From assembly GCA_023381255.1 (NCBI GenBank), contig JAMCTX010000001.1, positions 1 to 64,000 of the forward strand: DNA of 64,000 nt. The letters run 5' to 3'. The position numbers and the translations under genes were made by a program. Under the pieces are notes generated by a model. It was not told where the DNA came from and searched no databases. It worked only from the letters and a program-made list of their open reading frames with translations. Of this stretch, positions 16,676 through 26,815 are shown in pieces. Numbering within the stretch: position 1 is the first letter of the stretch; each line of letters starts with the position of its first letter. The DNA is from Nitrososphaerota archaeon (lineage in GTDB: Archaea > Thermoproteota > Nitrososphaeria > Conexivisphaerales > UBA164).

Positions 16676-17522
16676 ATTTTAGCTGTTCAATCTTGTCCTT
16701 GTCCAGCGTCTTTACGCCCTTTGACGGCGGGTTTTTACCTATCTGCTGCTGAAGCATTTCCTGGAAGCTTGGCACGTCTTCCCTCCTGTAAAATATGCCT
16801 ATGGGCAATCCCTTGTCTGTTTGAGCCATCTGCAGCGCCTTCTCCATGTCGGACGGGTTATGACCAGCGTCCTCGAGCTTGAACACCTGCTTCTTCACTT
16901 CATCATATATGTCAAACCATGTTACGCAGGGGCTTATCACATCCACTAGCGCGAATCCCCTGTGCTTTATTGCCTCCTGAATTATCCATGAAAGGTGCTT
17001 TGGCTGCCCGGAGAAGCCGCGCGATACGAAGGTGCCGCCCACGCCCATTATTGCGCTCAGCGGATTCAGCGGCCTGTACACGCTCCCGTCTGGAGTGGTC
17101 TTTGTGACCTGCCCCTCCCTTGAGGTTGGCGAAAGCTGGCCCGTTGTGAGGCCGTATATCAGGTTATCCATCACTATTACAGTTATGTTGTCATTCCTCC
17201 TTGCGGCGTGCACTACATGGTTGAAGCCGATTCCGTATTCGTCCCCGTCCCCTGCAGTCACTATCACGGTAAGCTCGGGATTTGAATTCTTTACTCCCAG
17301 CGCAACTGGCACTGGCCTGCCATGCAATCCGTGGAATCCGTAAGTCCTGATATACCCCGGAAGGTTACTGGAACACCCTATGCCGCTAACCACCACTGTA
17401 TTGTAGGGCGGAATCTTCAGGGACACCAGAGCGTCTTTCAGCGCTGCCAGAACTCCGAAATCCCCGCAACCCGGGCACCAGTCCGGCCTTACGTCGCTTT
17501 CAAATTCTTTCAAATTTATCAT
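16662..17522 (-). CDS. korB: 2-oxoacid:ferredoxin oxidoreductase, beta subunit
   Basis: 286 residues. It binds thiamine diphosphate and a [4Fe-4S] cluster: Cys16 and Cys19 in DWCPGCGDFG, further Cys in GIGCSSNLP, and the ThDP/Mg motif GDGDEYGIG...NDNITVIVMDN. With the fused gamma-alpha subunit directly upstream it would decarboxylate 2-oxoacids to acyl-CoA and reduce ferredoxin. 2-Oxoglutarate is a likely substrate for this two-subunit type, but pyruvate or broad specificity cannot be excluded. Confidence 0.88.
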   Translation of the reverse strand: MINLKEFESDVRPDWCPGCGDFGVLAALKDALVSLKIPPYNTVVVSGIGCSSNLPGYIRTYGFHGLHGRPVPVALGVKNSNPELTVIVTAGDGDEYGIGFNHVVHAARRNDNITVIVMDNLIYGLTTGQLSPTSREGQVTKTTPDGSVYRPLNPLSAIMGVGGTFVSRGFSGQPKHLSWIIQEAIKHRGFALVDVISPCVTWFDIYDEVKKQVFKLEDAGHNPSDMEKALQMAQTDKGLPIGIFYRREDVPSFQEMLQQQIGKNPPSKGVKTLDKDKIEQLKYEYS

Positions 17523-17526
17523 TTTA

Positions 17527-19290
17527 TCATCGCACCTCCTTCCCCAAAACTTTCATAACGAAGTTTTCGACCTCCGCCGGGTATATTGGCTCACCGTTGT
17601 ACTTGAGCATCCTGTCCTTTATCATTACGCCGGTCTCTCTCCTCAGGTAATTTGCAAATTGCCCCGTATAGTTCCCCTCTAAATCCGCCAGCCTGCCAGC
17701 CTGCTTCAGCATGCCTTCAACCTCCTGATTTAACGGGAATATGTCGGTAAACTCGTAAGAGTTGACAGATATGCCTTTCCCCCTGAGCCTTTCGATGGCT
17801 TCCCTTGCGGGATTGGCCGAGCTGCCCCACGTTATGAGCGTAAGGTCTACCCTTGACGGGCCAAATACTGCTGGAGGCCTCATCTCCTTCCTTATATAGT
17901 CAAGTTTTTTCATTCTCTTCTCGTACATCTGTTCCCTGGTTTTTAAGGCTGATTTAAGCCCTGCAAGCACGTCGCTCACGTCATGGCCAAACTCGTCATG
18001 CTCATCAGTTTTAGCAACATACATGAGTCCTGGGGTGCCCGGTATTGACCTGGGTGACACGCCATCCTCCGTCAGCTGATATCTCCTGAACCATGTGCCG
18101 TTAAGCATATCCCCTGATGCCTGCAATGCCAGCTTTCCGCGGTTTATCTCGGCAGGGCTGAAGTCTTCGGTTATGGTTATGTATGCCCCATCGCCTATTG
18201 CAAAATCCATTAGCACTATTACCGGAACCTGGTACCTGTCGGATATGTCAAATGACCTTATCGCCATCGAATAGGCATCATTAGCGTTTACCGGAGCAAC
18301 TATTACCCGGGGAAAATCGTCCTGGGAAAGCCCGAGCATCATGTTCAGGTCTCCCTGCCCGGTCTTGGTTGGTAGGCCCGTGCTTGGCCCTGCTCTCATT
18401 ACGTCCACAACCACAATTGGAGTTTCAGTCATTGCCGCTTCGCCCAATGCTTCCTGCATCAGGGCAAAGCCTCCTCCGCTTGTTCCCGCCATTGCCCTGG
18501 CTCCCGCATATGAAGCGCCTATTATTGCATTTATTGCAGATATTTCATCCTCTGCAAGGAAAACGGTTATGCCGAGCTCCTCTGCATGGTTTGCGAGCCA
18601 GTGCACTATTGGGCTTGCGGGCGTCATGGGATACGCGGCGTAAAACCTGCACCCTGCCGCAACCGCCCCCAAGGAAAAGGAATAGTTTGAATGAAGAAAC
18701 GGTAGCCTCCTGCTGTAATCGTAGGTGAGTTCCTTGCCCCTTTCCTGCTTTGAGCCGATCTGGTATCCCTCTGTCGCCGCCTGGATGTTCCTGAGCGCTA
18801 CATCTTCTTTCTTTTTACCGAACTGCGTGTGTATTGTCTCCTCTACGATCTTGAAATCAATCCCCATCAGCGCCGCAAGTATGCCCAGCGAAACGGTGTT
18901 CTTCATGATCGGGTATTTATCGTATTTTAGCGCTATGTTGGCAAGCTCCGCAGGCACTGCTTTAATGCCTTCAGGGATATTTGCAGGCTTAACGCTTGAT
19001 GAATCGTAAATTATGGCCCCGCCTTTGTTAACTTCACTGGCGTGCTCGTCCATTGACTGTTGGGTAAATGCCACCAGGTAGTCAATTCCGTATCCCATGC
19101 TGTAAACCGGCTTGTTTCCGGCGTGGATGTGAAACCATACATGCCCTCCCCTTACAACTGATTGATTGCCGTTGTAAGTGTAAATATATATCCCGCTTCT
19201 TGACAAAATCCTTGCAAGAATTTCACCCGCGCTCTGTATCCCGTCACCGGCAGCAGCTCCAAGCCTCACCGTCAAATCTTCAACTTTTGT
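17527..19290 (-). CDS. korA: 2-oxoacid:ferredoxin oxidoreductase, fused gamma-alpha subunit
   Basis: 587 residues from ATG at 19290 (MTKVEDLTVRLGAAAGDGIQ); the longer frame from 19302 adds only four residues. Residues 1-190 form the gamma domain (GDGIQSAGEIL, NQSVVRGGHVWF). The alpha domain follows (AYPMTPASPIVHWL, GTSGGGFALMQEALG, a TGLPTKTGQGDL segment), and the C-terminal region has the WGSSANPAREAI strand. This gamma-alpha fusion is typical of archaeal KorAB/Por2. Four nucleotides separate it from korB. Confidence 0.9.
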   Translation of the reverse strand, partial: TKVEDLTVRLGAAAGDGIQSAGEILARILSRSGIYIYTYNGNQSVVRGGHVWFHIHAGNKPVYSMGYGIDYLVAFTQQSMDEHASEVNKGGAIIYDSSSVKPANIPEGIKAVPAELANIALKYDKYPIMKNTVSLGILAALMGIDFKIVEETIHTQFGKKKEDVALRNIQAATEGYQIGSKQERGKELTYDYSRRLPFLHSNYSFSLGAVAAGCRFYAAYPMTPASPIVHWLANHAEELGITVFLAEDEISAINAIIGASYAGARAMAGTSGGGFALMQEALGEAAMTETPIVVVDVMRAGPSTGLPTKTGQGDLNMMLGLSQDDFPRVIVAPVNANDAYSMAIRSFDISDRYQVPVIVLMDFAIGDGAYITITEDFSPAEINRGKLALQASGDMLNGTWFRRYQLTEDGVSPRSIPGTPGLMYVAKTDEHDEFGHDVSDVLAGLKSALKTREQMYEKRMKKLDYIRKEMRPPAVFGPSRVDLTLITWGSSANPAREAIERLRGKGISVNSYEFTDIFPLNQEVEGMLKQAGRLADLEGNYTGQFANYLRRETGVMIKDRMLKYNGEPIYPAEVENFVMKVLGKEVR

Positions 19291-19371
19291 CATACAAAAC
19301 ACTTTCCCAATATTGTATATTAATGTATTCCCATAATTTAATTTGATTAATATTCAGAAAAATGAATTTTT

Positions 19372-20610
19372 TTATTCGATGTACCAGTTCTTGGATTTTT
19401 CGCTGCGCCTTTCATGCCATCCGTGACCCCTTTTGCCTTCGTGCCTGCGGTCTTCCCTTACAGCCTGCGGCCTTCTGAGCCTTTCTTCGTCTTCAGGCTC
19501 AAGGGGCTTGATGGTGGCCTCTGTCATCCCCATTACCTGAACAAGCATGCTCACATCGTACTTGTTTACCAGTGAAATTGACTTTCCGCCGTTCCCGGCC
19601 CTTGCTGTCCTGCCGACCCTGTGGAAGTACATCAATGGCTCATCAGGAAAATCGTAGTTTATGACAAGCTTGATCCCCGGCACATCTATTCCCCTTGCAG
19701 CTACGTCAGTTGCAACAAGTATATTGGCCCTTCCCTTTCTAAAGGCATTAAGCGCCCTTTCCCTCTGAGGCTGTGAAAGGTCACCGTGTATTGCAGCCAC
19801 ATTCTTGAAGTAATCTCCAAGTTCCCTTGCGACCCTTCCCGTCCTCCTTTTTGTTCTGCAAAAAACCAGGCAGCTTTCGGGCCTTTCCCTCTTAATTATC
19901 TGCTTTAACCTGTCAAGCTTTTCATCTTCGCTGACTACGGTATAGTACTGGTCAAGCTCGTCTACCGACAGTTCGTCAGCGCTTAAAATTATCTTTTCCG
20001 GGTTCTTCATGTATTTTGAAGCAAGCCTGACGATTTCGTCCGGCATTGTGGCAGAGAAAAGCGCCATTTGCTTCATATCGGTCAGCCAATCAAGTATCTG
20101 CTCAACGTCGTCTATAAATCCCATGTCAAGCATCCTGTCGGCTTCATCAAGAACCACGTAGCTCACCGACGAAAGGTCAAGGTATCCCCTGTTGACAAGG
20201 TCGATTATTCTTCCAGGAGTTCCTACAACTATTTGGGAGCCCCTGTCAATCTGTTCTCTCTGAATGTTTATTGACTGGCCGCCGTAAACGGTAACCAGCT
20301 TGACGCCGGTGTACTTCCCCATCTTTCTTATTTCATTTGTGATCTGAACAGCAAGTTCCCTTGTGGGCGACAGCACAAGCGCCTGTATTACCTTTTTCCT
20401 GGGATCAACCAGCTGCAGCAATGGCAGTCCAAATGCTGCTGTTTTGCCAGAGCCGGTCTTAGCCTGCCCTATTATGTCCTTCCCTCCAAGCATTGGAATA
20501 ATTGCCCTCTGCTGTATTGGGAAAGGCTCGGAAAAACTCATTTCACTTAGAGCTCTTACCAAATTTTCACTTAGCCCAAGCTCTTCAAATCCATTCTTAT
20601 ATTCGTTCAT
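19372..20610 (-). CDS. DEAD-box RNA helicase
   Basis: 412 residues. Q motif near FPIQQRAI; motif I AKTGSGKT (50-57); motif II DEAD (155-158); motif III SAT in ALFSATMP; motif VI HRVGRTARAG. A short basic tail rich in Arg, Glu and His follows, likely for RNA binding. The core resembles DeaD/RhlE-type helicases used in RNA unwinding and ribosome assembly. Stands alone between korA and sufB on the same strand. Confidence 0.93.
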   Translation of the reverse strand: MNEYKNGFEELGLSENLVRALSEMSFSEPFPIQQRAIIPMLGGKDIIGQAKTGSGKTAAFGLPLLQLVDPRKKVIQALVLSPTRELAVQITNEIRKMGKYTGVKLVTVYGGQSINIQREQIDRGSQIVVGTPGRIIDLVNRGYLDLSSVSYVVLDEADRMLDMGFIDDVEQILDWLTDMKQMALFSATMPDEIVRLASKYMKNPEKIILSADELSVDELDQYYTVVSEDEKLDRLKQIIKRERPESCLVFCRTKRRTGRVARELGDYFKNVAAIHGDLSQPQRERALNAFRKGRANILVATDVAARGIDVPGIKLVINYDFPDEPLMYFHRVGRTARAGNGGKSISLVNKYDVSMLVQVMGMTEATIKPLEPEDEERLRRPQAVREDRRHEGKRGHGWHERRSEKSKNWYIE

Positions 20611-20720
20611 TGTAATTTATTCACTTCTCAGCAAAAACGCCCGGAGCGACACGCCCTGAGACATCGTTTGCGTTATGTTGCGTTCTGCGAGGCACTATTT
20701 AACCTTTTTTAAGAAAACAG

Positions 20721-22097
20721 CTAGCCCACCGATTCAGACAGCTCCATTTCTATAAGCCTGTTGAGTTCCACCGCAAAATCTGCTGGGATGGCCCTTTCGA
20801 AATCCTCCAGATATCCCGAAATAATAAGCGCCCTGGCTTCAGCTTCCTTTAGCCCCCTGCTCTGCAGGTAAAACAGCATTTCCTCGCTTATTTTTCCCGC
20901 CACTGCTTCATGAACAACTGTAGAATCGCTTTCATTTACTATTTCATACGGATACGTATATGACGAGGATGAACTGTCAGCAATCAGCGAGTCGCACTTC
21001 ACATATGCCTTGGAGTCTACTGCGCCCCGTGAAATATAGACCCGGCCCCTGTATGTGGACCTGCCTCCATTCATGGATACGCCTTTTGATTGGATTGTCG
21101 ATGAGGTTTCAGGCGCAACATGATATGCCTTGCCCCCGGAATCAATTTCCTGCCTTCCTGATGCCATGCTCAATGAAAGAATGTCCGTGCTGGCGCCTTT
21201 GCCCACAAGGTACGATGCGGGGTATGCCATAGTGACGGCGCTTCCGACGTTCCCGCCAATCCATTCCATCCTTCCTCCGTCGTAAACCCTGGCCCTTTCC
21301 GTTACAAGGTTGTACACGTTTTTTGACCAGTTCTGGATTGAAGTGTACCTTACCCGGGCCCCCTTTTTTACTATGACTTCAACAACGCCTGAATGCAGGG
21401 AAGCCTGGGAATACCTGGGTGCAGTGCAGTTTTCTATATAGTGTATATAGCTGCCCTCGTCAGCAACTATGAGGGTCCTGTCAAACGTGCCTTCGTTTGA
21501 GCTGTTCATCCTGAAATACGCATAGAGCGGCTTCTCCAGCCTTACCCCCTTTGGCACATATACAAAGCTGCCGCCTCCCCAGACAGCGTAGGTCAGCGCG
21601 GAAAACTTGTTGTCACCTACTGGAATCACTTTTCCGAAGTTTTCCCTCACCAGGTCAGGATATTCCTTAACTGCTTCATCCATCGATACAAATATTATCC
21701 CCTGGGACTCCAGCTCCTTTTTAATGTTGTGATAGACCATCTCGGACTCAAACTGCGCCCCGACGCCGGCCAGAAATTTCCTTTCAGATTCAGGAACCCC
21801 GAGGCGCTCAAAGGTCTCCCTTATGGAAGGCGGCAATTCATCCCAGGTTTCGGCCCTTTTGGTGACAGGCCTGATATAGTATACCAGGTCGTTCAGGTTG
21901 AGCCCTCCAAGCTCCGGCCCCCACCTTGGCATGGGAGAATCCAGGAACTCCTTCAGCGCCCTTTTCCTGATGTCCTCTATCCATGGCGGGTCGTTTTTTA
22001 GCCTGGAAATATCATCAATTAGGTTTTCGTCAACCCCCGGGGGCGAGACGTAGCTGTAATCAGCTTTAACTGAAAAGTCATGCCCATCTCTGCTCAT
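20721..22097 (-). CDS. sufB: Fe-S cluster assembly scaffold SufB
   Basis: 458 residues with the SufB beta-helix core: GGSFVYVPKGVRLEKPL, a NCTAPRYS segment with the conserved Cys region, SKNVYNLVTERA, and the C-terminal HEAVAGKISEEMLFYLQSRGL. It would act with SufC ATPase, not in the window, to build [4Fe-4S] clusters. The demand is high here given the many cluster enzymes encoded nearby. The start MSRDGHDFSVKADY fits family length. Confidence 0.9.
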   Translation of the reverse strand: MSRDGHDFSVKADYSYVSPPGVDENLIDDISRLKNDPPWIEDIRKRALKEFLDSPMPRWGPELGGLNLNDLVYYIRPVTKRAETWDELPPSIRETFERLGVPESERKFLAGVGAQFESEMVYHNIKKELESQGIIFVSMDEAVKEYPDLVRENFGKVIPVGDNKFSALTYAVWGGGSFVYVPKGVRLEKPLYAYFRMNSSNEGTFDRTLIVADEGSYIHYIENCTAPRYSQASLHSGVVEVIVKKGARVRYTSIQNWSKNVYNLVTERARVYDGGRMEWIGGNVGSAVTMAYPASYLVGKGASTDILSLSMASGRQEIDSGGKAYHVAPETSSTIQSKGVSMNGGRSTYRGRVYISRGAVDSKAYVKCDSLIADSSSSSYTYPYEIVNESDSTVVHEAVAGKISEEMLFYLQSRGLKEAEARALIISGYLEDFERAIPADFAVELNRLIEMELSESVG

Positions 22098-22144
22098 AAA
22101 ATGTTTTGCTCATGGCACTATTTCTGCATTTATCAACTTCCAGA

Positions 22145-23845
22145 TCAACGTGAAGTGTAAACCGCATAAACGCTATCGGGCCTGATCACTTCAATTTTAG
22201 CGAAGAATTCCCTTTCAAACTGCACGTGGGAACCCTGCGCCTCGTATGTTATGCCGCTCTCGGTTTTCCCCCTCAGTTCAGTTGCATCGTCCATAAGCAC
22301 CGATATGTCTATGCTTTGATTTTCACTGACCCAGTGTATGTGGGGCAGGCCCTTTGCATAGTTTAGGTCGTTGTTGACAAACCGTGCACCCCCGTCCAGC
22401 AGCTTGAAGTTTCCGAGCCCTATCAGCCTGACCTCCTTGCCGAGGTTTCCGGAATAATCCCGGTCTTCTATGACCACCCCTCCTGAATTTACGTTTATGA
22501 TGCGCTTTGGCCTGCTTGGATCACTGGGGTGCCTTGGAAGCGAAACAGTCAATTGGCCAGGAATCCCCTCAAGATTTAACCTGTGCAGCTCCCCGAACAC
22601 GCCAAAGTACCTGTTAGAAACCCCGTCAATGATCTTGCGGTTCAGGGCATAAAGTATGTCAAGGCTGACCGTTGCCGTGTTGGTGTTTATGCCCATTTCG
22701 TGTATCATTTTCCTTATCGCTTCGGGTTCAATTCCTCTTCTCCTGAGCGCAATCAGCGTTGCAAGCCTTGGGTCATCATACCCTGAAAATTTTCCCTCCT
22801 TTATGCCCCTTTCAATATCAGATTTGCTCAGGGAGCCTCCCTCTATCATCAGCTTCCCGTAGTGTACCGCCTGGGGGTAAGCCCAGCCGAATGCTTCATA
22901 GACGTAACCCTGCCTTATCATGTTGACAAAGTGCTCCTGCCCCCTGATTATGTGGGTTATACCCATCAGATGGTCATCTACGGCGGATGCCCAGTTGTAA
23001 AGGGGCCAGACACGGTATTTTTTACCAGCAATCGGATGGGAATACCTCTCGGGATCAATAATCCTGAGAGCCGGCCAGTCCCTGACAGCCGGGTTTGGGT
23101 GCTCCAGGTCGGTCTTTATCCTTACAACCGCCTGCCCCTCCCTGTATCCTCCGCTGAGCATTTTGTTCCACCTTTCCAGTTGCTCTTCAGGCAGTAGATC
23201 CCTGTCCGGGCACGGCATCGACTTCAGAACAAGGCTCCTGAACCTCTGGCTGTCACACTCCGTAACATAAGCCAGCCCTTTTTTTATTGCGTCTTCAGCA
23301 AACCTGTAATATATTTCCATCCTTTCACTCTGCATGTATATTTCATCCCACTCGCAGCCAAGCCACTTGAGGTCTTCCTTTACCATGCTGTAGAATTTCA
23401 TGTCTGACCTTTTCAATCTTGGATCCGTATCTTCAAACCTTACAATGAACCTTCCGCCGTATTTTTTAGCGTAATCGTGTGAGAGTATAGCGGCCCTTGA
23501 AGAACCCAGGTGCAGCGCGCTGTTCGGATTTGGCGCAAAGCGCGTAACCACCTCCCCACGCACCGCTTTTGGAAGGTCAGGGAGGTCAAGTTCTTCCTGC
23601 CGCTTTTTGCCCTCGTCGACGTAAATTTCGCTTAATTTTTCAAGCGGAATTGACGATATTTCCCTGCATACTTCATTTATGACAGGCATGATTTCCCTTA
23701 TCGATGACCTTAATTCCGGCCTGAGTGAAAGCAGCTTCCCCATGACCGATGAAGGGTCTGCCCTGCCGTCGTGTTTAATTGCGTTTTGCGCAGCTATTTT
23801 CCTGACGGTTTCCCTCAGCTCGTCACTTTTTTCTCCTGATTGCAA
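22145..23845 (-). CDS. gltX: glutamyl-tRNA synthetase (archaeal, class I)
   Basis: 566 residues. An archaeal N-terminal helical extension of about 95 residues precedes the catalytic core with a HIGH-like motif SALHLGSSRA (about 109-118) and a KMSKS-like GGSLSKSDIE. The C-terminal half is the beta-barrel anticodon domain of the archaeal/eukaryotic GluRS/GlnRS type rather than the bacterial helical one. It charges tRNA-Glu and, in archaea, tRNA-Gln is made from Glu by GatDE. Overlaps the GGPP synthase gene by 23 nt, last gene of the isoprenoid/translation run. Confidence 0.93.
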   Translation of the reverse strand: MQSGEKSDELRETVRKIAAQNAIKHDGRADPSSVMGKLLSLRPELRSSIREIMPVINEVCREISSIPLEKLSEIYVDEGKKRQEELDLPDLPKAVRGEVVTRFAPNPNSALHLGSSRAAILSHDYAKKYGGRFIVRFEDTDPRLKRSDMKFYSMVKEDLKWLGCEWDEIYMQSERMEIYYRFAEDAIKKGLAYVTECDSQRFRSLVLKSMPCPDRDLLPEEQLERWNKMLSGGYREGQAVVRIKTDLEHPNPAVRDWPALRIIDPERYSHPIAGKKYRVWPLYNWASAVDDHLMGITHIIRGQEHFVNMIRQGYVYEAFGWAYPQAVHYGKLMIEGGSLSKSDIERGIKEGKFSGYDDPRLATLIALRRRGIEPEAIRKMIHEMGINTNTATVSLDILYALNRKIIDGVSNRYFGVFGELHRLNLEGIPGQLTVSLPRHPSDPSRPKRIINVNSGGVVIEDRDYSGNLGKEVRLIGLGNFKLLDGGARFVNNDLNYAKGLPHIHWVSENQSIDISVLMDDATELRGKTESGITYEAQGSHVQFEREFFAKIEVIRPDSVYAVYTSR

Positions 23846-24788
23846 GTTCCACTAGTTCCTCCAGACTCCTTTTTGAATCTGATTCTGGAATTTTCTCGAT
23901 GGCGTCTATTGCCGACTGGGCATACCCTCGAGCCACATTCAGAACATGCTCTTCGAGGTCCATTGACTTTATCCTTTCCACAATTTCCTCCATCACTTTG
24001 TCGCTGGACGGTTTGCCGTAAACCCCAAGTATCATCTCCCTCAATTCCTTATCTGCCATGTTGATGGCGATGCTGATTGGAAGCGTCCTTTTCCCCTCCC
24101 TTATATCCGAACCTACGGGCTTTCCTGTTTCCTTCGTATCTCCCACTATTCCCAGCAGGTCATCCACTATCTGGAATGCAATGCCAAGGCCATCGCCGTA
24201 TTTTCTGGCAGCGTTTTCGTACTCATTTTTGCCTGACGCATAAACGCCTATAAGTGCAGATGCGATAAAAAGGGCTGAGGTTTTCCTCCTTATCAACCCA
24301 TAATAAAAGTCCTCGTTAAATTCTTTCGGGGGCGTTATGTCCATGTCCTGTCCCTCGCAAATAAGAACCACGTTTTCAGTCAGCACCCTGCTGGACCTTA
24401 AAAACCTGTCAGGATGGGAGCTCAGAACCTGGGACATTGAAAGCGCCCTGTAACCCTCGGCAAATAGCAGGTCTCCTGCAAGTATGGCCTTGGCTGTGCC
24501 GTAAACTTTGTGAACTGTAGGAACGCCTCTCCTGTAATCGTCATTATCCATTATGTCATCGTGAACAAGCGTGAAGCTGTGGATCAGTTCTGCCGCTGCG
24601 GCCGCTTCTATTATGTCCTCAGCCCTTCCTCCAAGGGATTCGTAGAAGCGCACAGCCAAAAGCGGCCTCAGCCTTTTGCCGCCAGCAGAAATCAAATGGG
24701 CCGAAGCCCTGTAAACATCCATTTTTTCGTTTAACAAACCGTTAATAAAGGAATCGACCCTGTTTATAATTTCGGCGTGCTGCATCAT
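23823..24788 (-). CDS. polyprenyl (geranylgeranyl) diphosphate synthase
   Basis: About 321 residues from the ATG at 24788. The first Asp-rich motif is DDIMDND followed by RRGVPTVH; the second is QIVDDLLGIVG; KRLRPLL is the substrate-binding N-terminal signature. It condenses IPP with allylic diphosphates to make C20 (or C15) precursors of archaeal ether lipids. The start overlaps the stop of the IPP isomerase gene (ATGATG over TGA). Chain length depends on residues before the first motif and is not decided here. Confidence 0.9.
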   Translation of the reverse strand: MMQHAEIINRVDSFINGLLNEKMDVYRASAHLISAGGKRLRPLLAVRFYESLGGRAEDIIEAAAAAELIHSFTLVHDDIMDNDDYRRGVPTVHKVYGTAKAILAGDLLFAEGYRALSMSQVLSSHPDRFLRSSRVLTENVVLICEGQDMDITPPKEFNEDFYYGLIRRKTSALFIASALIGVYASGKNEYENAARKYGDGLGIAFQIVDDLLGIVGDTKETGKPVGSDIREGKRTLPISIAINMADKELREMILGVYGKPSSDKVMEEIVERIKSMDLEEHVLNVARGYAQSAIDAIEKIPESDSKRSLEELVELAIRRKK

Positions 24789-25855
24789 TGGATGCCAACG
24801 CTCCTGGCCCATTCTCCCAATGGGCCCAGAAGTATCCTTCTCTTCCTCTTTAATTCCGATGTTGTTCTGGAACCTGTGAGGAAAAGAGCGCTCCTGTATT
24901 CAAGTATTGATTTTGACAGCAGCTTCTTTGCGCCTTCGCTGCCGCCCTTGAGCACCGCCTTCATGACGGGCAGCGCCATGGCAGATATGTCGGCTCCGAG
25001 TGATATCGCCCTGGCAATGTCAAGCCCGCTCCTGATGCCGCCTGATGCAATCAGCGGAATCTTGCTTACGCTCCTCACTTCCAGAATCGATGCGGCCGTC
25101 GGTATGCCCCACTCGGCAAACGTTTCAGACAGCTCAAATTTTTCCCTGTTGCCAGCTTTTTTGGCCCTTAGGCCTTCAACAACAGCCCAGCTTGTTCCTC
25201 CCACTCCAGAAACGTTAATTGCTCCAACCCCCGACATATGGAGTTCTATCGCCATTTCGCGGGATATTCCTGCTCCAACCTCCTTTACTATTACAGGCAC
25301 CTGAACCGCCTTCACTATTTCATTTATCTTTGGCACTATGCCCCTGAAATTTGTGTCGCCCTCGGGCTGTATGAGTTCCTGAAGCGGATTGAGGTGCACC
25401 GCTAGCGCGTTTGCCTTTACCATATCCACCACTTTCTTTATGTCATCCACCGACATGCCTGCCGCAATCTGGGCTCCCCCGACGTTGGCCATTACAAACA
25501 TGTCCGGTGCTGTTTCCCTGACAACCGAAAATGTATCTGCAAGTTCTGGATTCTTCAACGCTGACCTCTGCGAGCCGACGCCCATGCCTATCCCCAGCGA
25601 GGATGCCGCCTCTGCAAGCTTCCTGTTGATTTCCTTGGCCTCTTCAGCCCCGCCAGTCATAGAATCTATCATCAATGGCGCTGAAAAACGGCTTCCCAAG
25701 AACGTCACCGAGGTGTCGACCTCGTCAAAGCTTATATCGGGCGAAGCCTTGTGGATCAGCCTGACATATTCCAACCACGTAGTCTGCATTTTTGCCTCTA
25801 CCTTTTCCTTTGATACTATTGAAAGGTGATCAATTTTACGTTCGCTTATGGACAA
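24785..25855 (-). CDS. fni: type 2 isopentenyl-diphosphate isomerase
   Basis: 356 residues of the FMN-dependent IDI-2 family: N-terminal RKIDHLSIVSKEKVE, FMN-binding SMTGGAEEAKEINRKLAEAA, GVGSQRSAL, HLNPLQELIQPEGDTNF, and phosphate-binding GVGGTSWAVVE plus ASGGIRSGLDIA. It interconverts IPP and DMAPP. It directly follows the isopentenyl phosphate kinase gene (no gap), in keeping with co-translation. Confidence 0.93.
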   Translation of the reverse strand: MSISERKIDHLSIVSKEKVEAKMQTTWLEYVRLIHKASPDISFDEVDTSVTFLGSRFSAPLMIDSMTGGAEEAKEINRKLAEAASSLGIGMGVGSQRSALKNPELADTFSVVRETAPDMFVMANVGGAQIAAGMSVDDIKKVVDMVKANALAVHLNPLQELIQPEGDTNFRGIVPKINEIVKAVQVPVIVKEVGAGISREMAIELHMSGVGAINVSGVGGTSWAVVEGLRAKKAGNREKFELSETFAEWGIPTAASILEVRSVSKIPLIASGGIRSGLDIARAISLGADISAMALPVMKAVLKGGSEGAKKLLSKSILEYRSALFLTGSRTTSELKRKRRILLGPLGEWARSVGIQ

Positions 25856-26638
25856 TCAACCCATCACTGTTGTACCTTGAAACTTCATGCCATTTAAAGC
25901 TTTAACCAGGTTGTCCCTGCTGCCTGATGATAGAAATAAAACCTCTACTCCCTTTGACGCCAGCCTTTCCGCTACCAGGAGCTTGTATGTTATTCCCCCG
26001 GTGGCGTCTGGTGACAGGGTTTGCATTTCATCCTTTGCCTGTTTGAAAGTGTAAGTTGTGCCGCCATTCATTATTGGGACATTGTCAATCTGGATTCCGC
26101 CGCCGGTTTTTAGTGAAATTGTGTCTATGATATTTCCGGTTGCATCCATGATTCCGGCGGTTCTCATTATGAATATGACGCGCTTTATTCTCTGCAGGGC
26201 TGCCAGCCTGCTTATTATTTCATCACCGCCTATTACCCTGTACCCCCTGCCGGTTTCATAAATCACGTCCCCGTAGGTGAGCGGTACCGCGCGGGTCTGA
26301 TAAAGCCCCTCCAGGTCCATTGACTCCAGATGCTGCGGTGGAAAGAAAAAGACGCCAATTCCATGGTCTATCAATGAGCGTTGCACCTTTTTGCTGAGCT
26401 CGAGCATCGCAAGCCTGGTCAGAGATGCGCCCCTGGCATTTTTGCTGTAGGAAAAGCTGTTTAAACCATATGCTGCTGCCACTGGATGGCCCCATGAGCC
26501 CCCTCCGTGAACTATGAACAGCCTGCCACCAAAATCACTCAGCGCGCTAGATATATTATCAATTGCGGCTTCGTCAAAGCTGAAAGAGCGTTCCTTAAAG
26601 GTTATGCTTGACCCGCCAAGCTTAACCACGGTTAGCAT
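25856..26638 (-). CDS. ipk: isopentenyl phosphate kinase
   Basis: 260 residues from ATG at 26638 (MLTVVKLGGSSITFKER), an amino-acid-kinase-fold enzyme. The glycine-rich KLGGS and HGGGSWGHPVAAAYG stretches carry the IPK-specific catalytic His (GHP), with GGDEIISRL and DATGGITYK toward the C-terminus. It makes IPP from isopentenyl phosphate, the signature step of the archaeal mevalonate route. Starts at 26653 or 26716 are also open; 26638 matches the usual family N-terminus. A TATA-like run (GTATAAATCTATAA read on the minus strand) lies about 30-45 nt upstream. Confidence 0.9.
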   Translation of the reverse strand: MLTVVKLGGSSITFKERSFSFDEAAIDNISSALSDFGGRLFIVHGGGSWGHPVAAAYGLNSFSYSKNARGASLTRLAMLELSKKVQRSLIDHGIGVFFFPPQHLESMDLEGLYQTRAVPLTYGDVIYETGRGYRVIGGDEIISRLAALQRIKRVIFIMRTAGIMDATGNIIDTISLKTGGGIQIDNVPIMNGGTTYTFKQAKDEMQTLSPDATGGITYKLLVAERLASKGVEVLFLSSGSRDNLVKALNGMKFQGTTVMG

Positions 26639-26815
26639 ATCATCAGCTACCATGACCACCTTATTTAGCCCCCGGCTTATAGATTTATACCGCCAAAAGG
26701 ATGTTGCCTTTTGCAAGTCGCCCGGGAATCTGCCAGAAGTTTGCGCCTGCGTAGATCAACGCAAATGCCCTTGCATCAAGAAACAAATTCACTGCACAGA
26801 CTGGGCTTGACCATG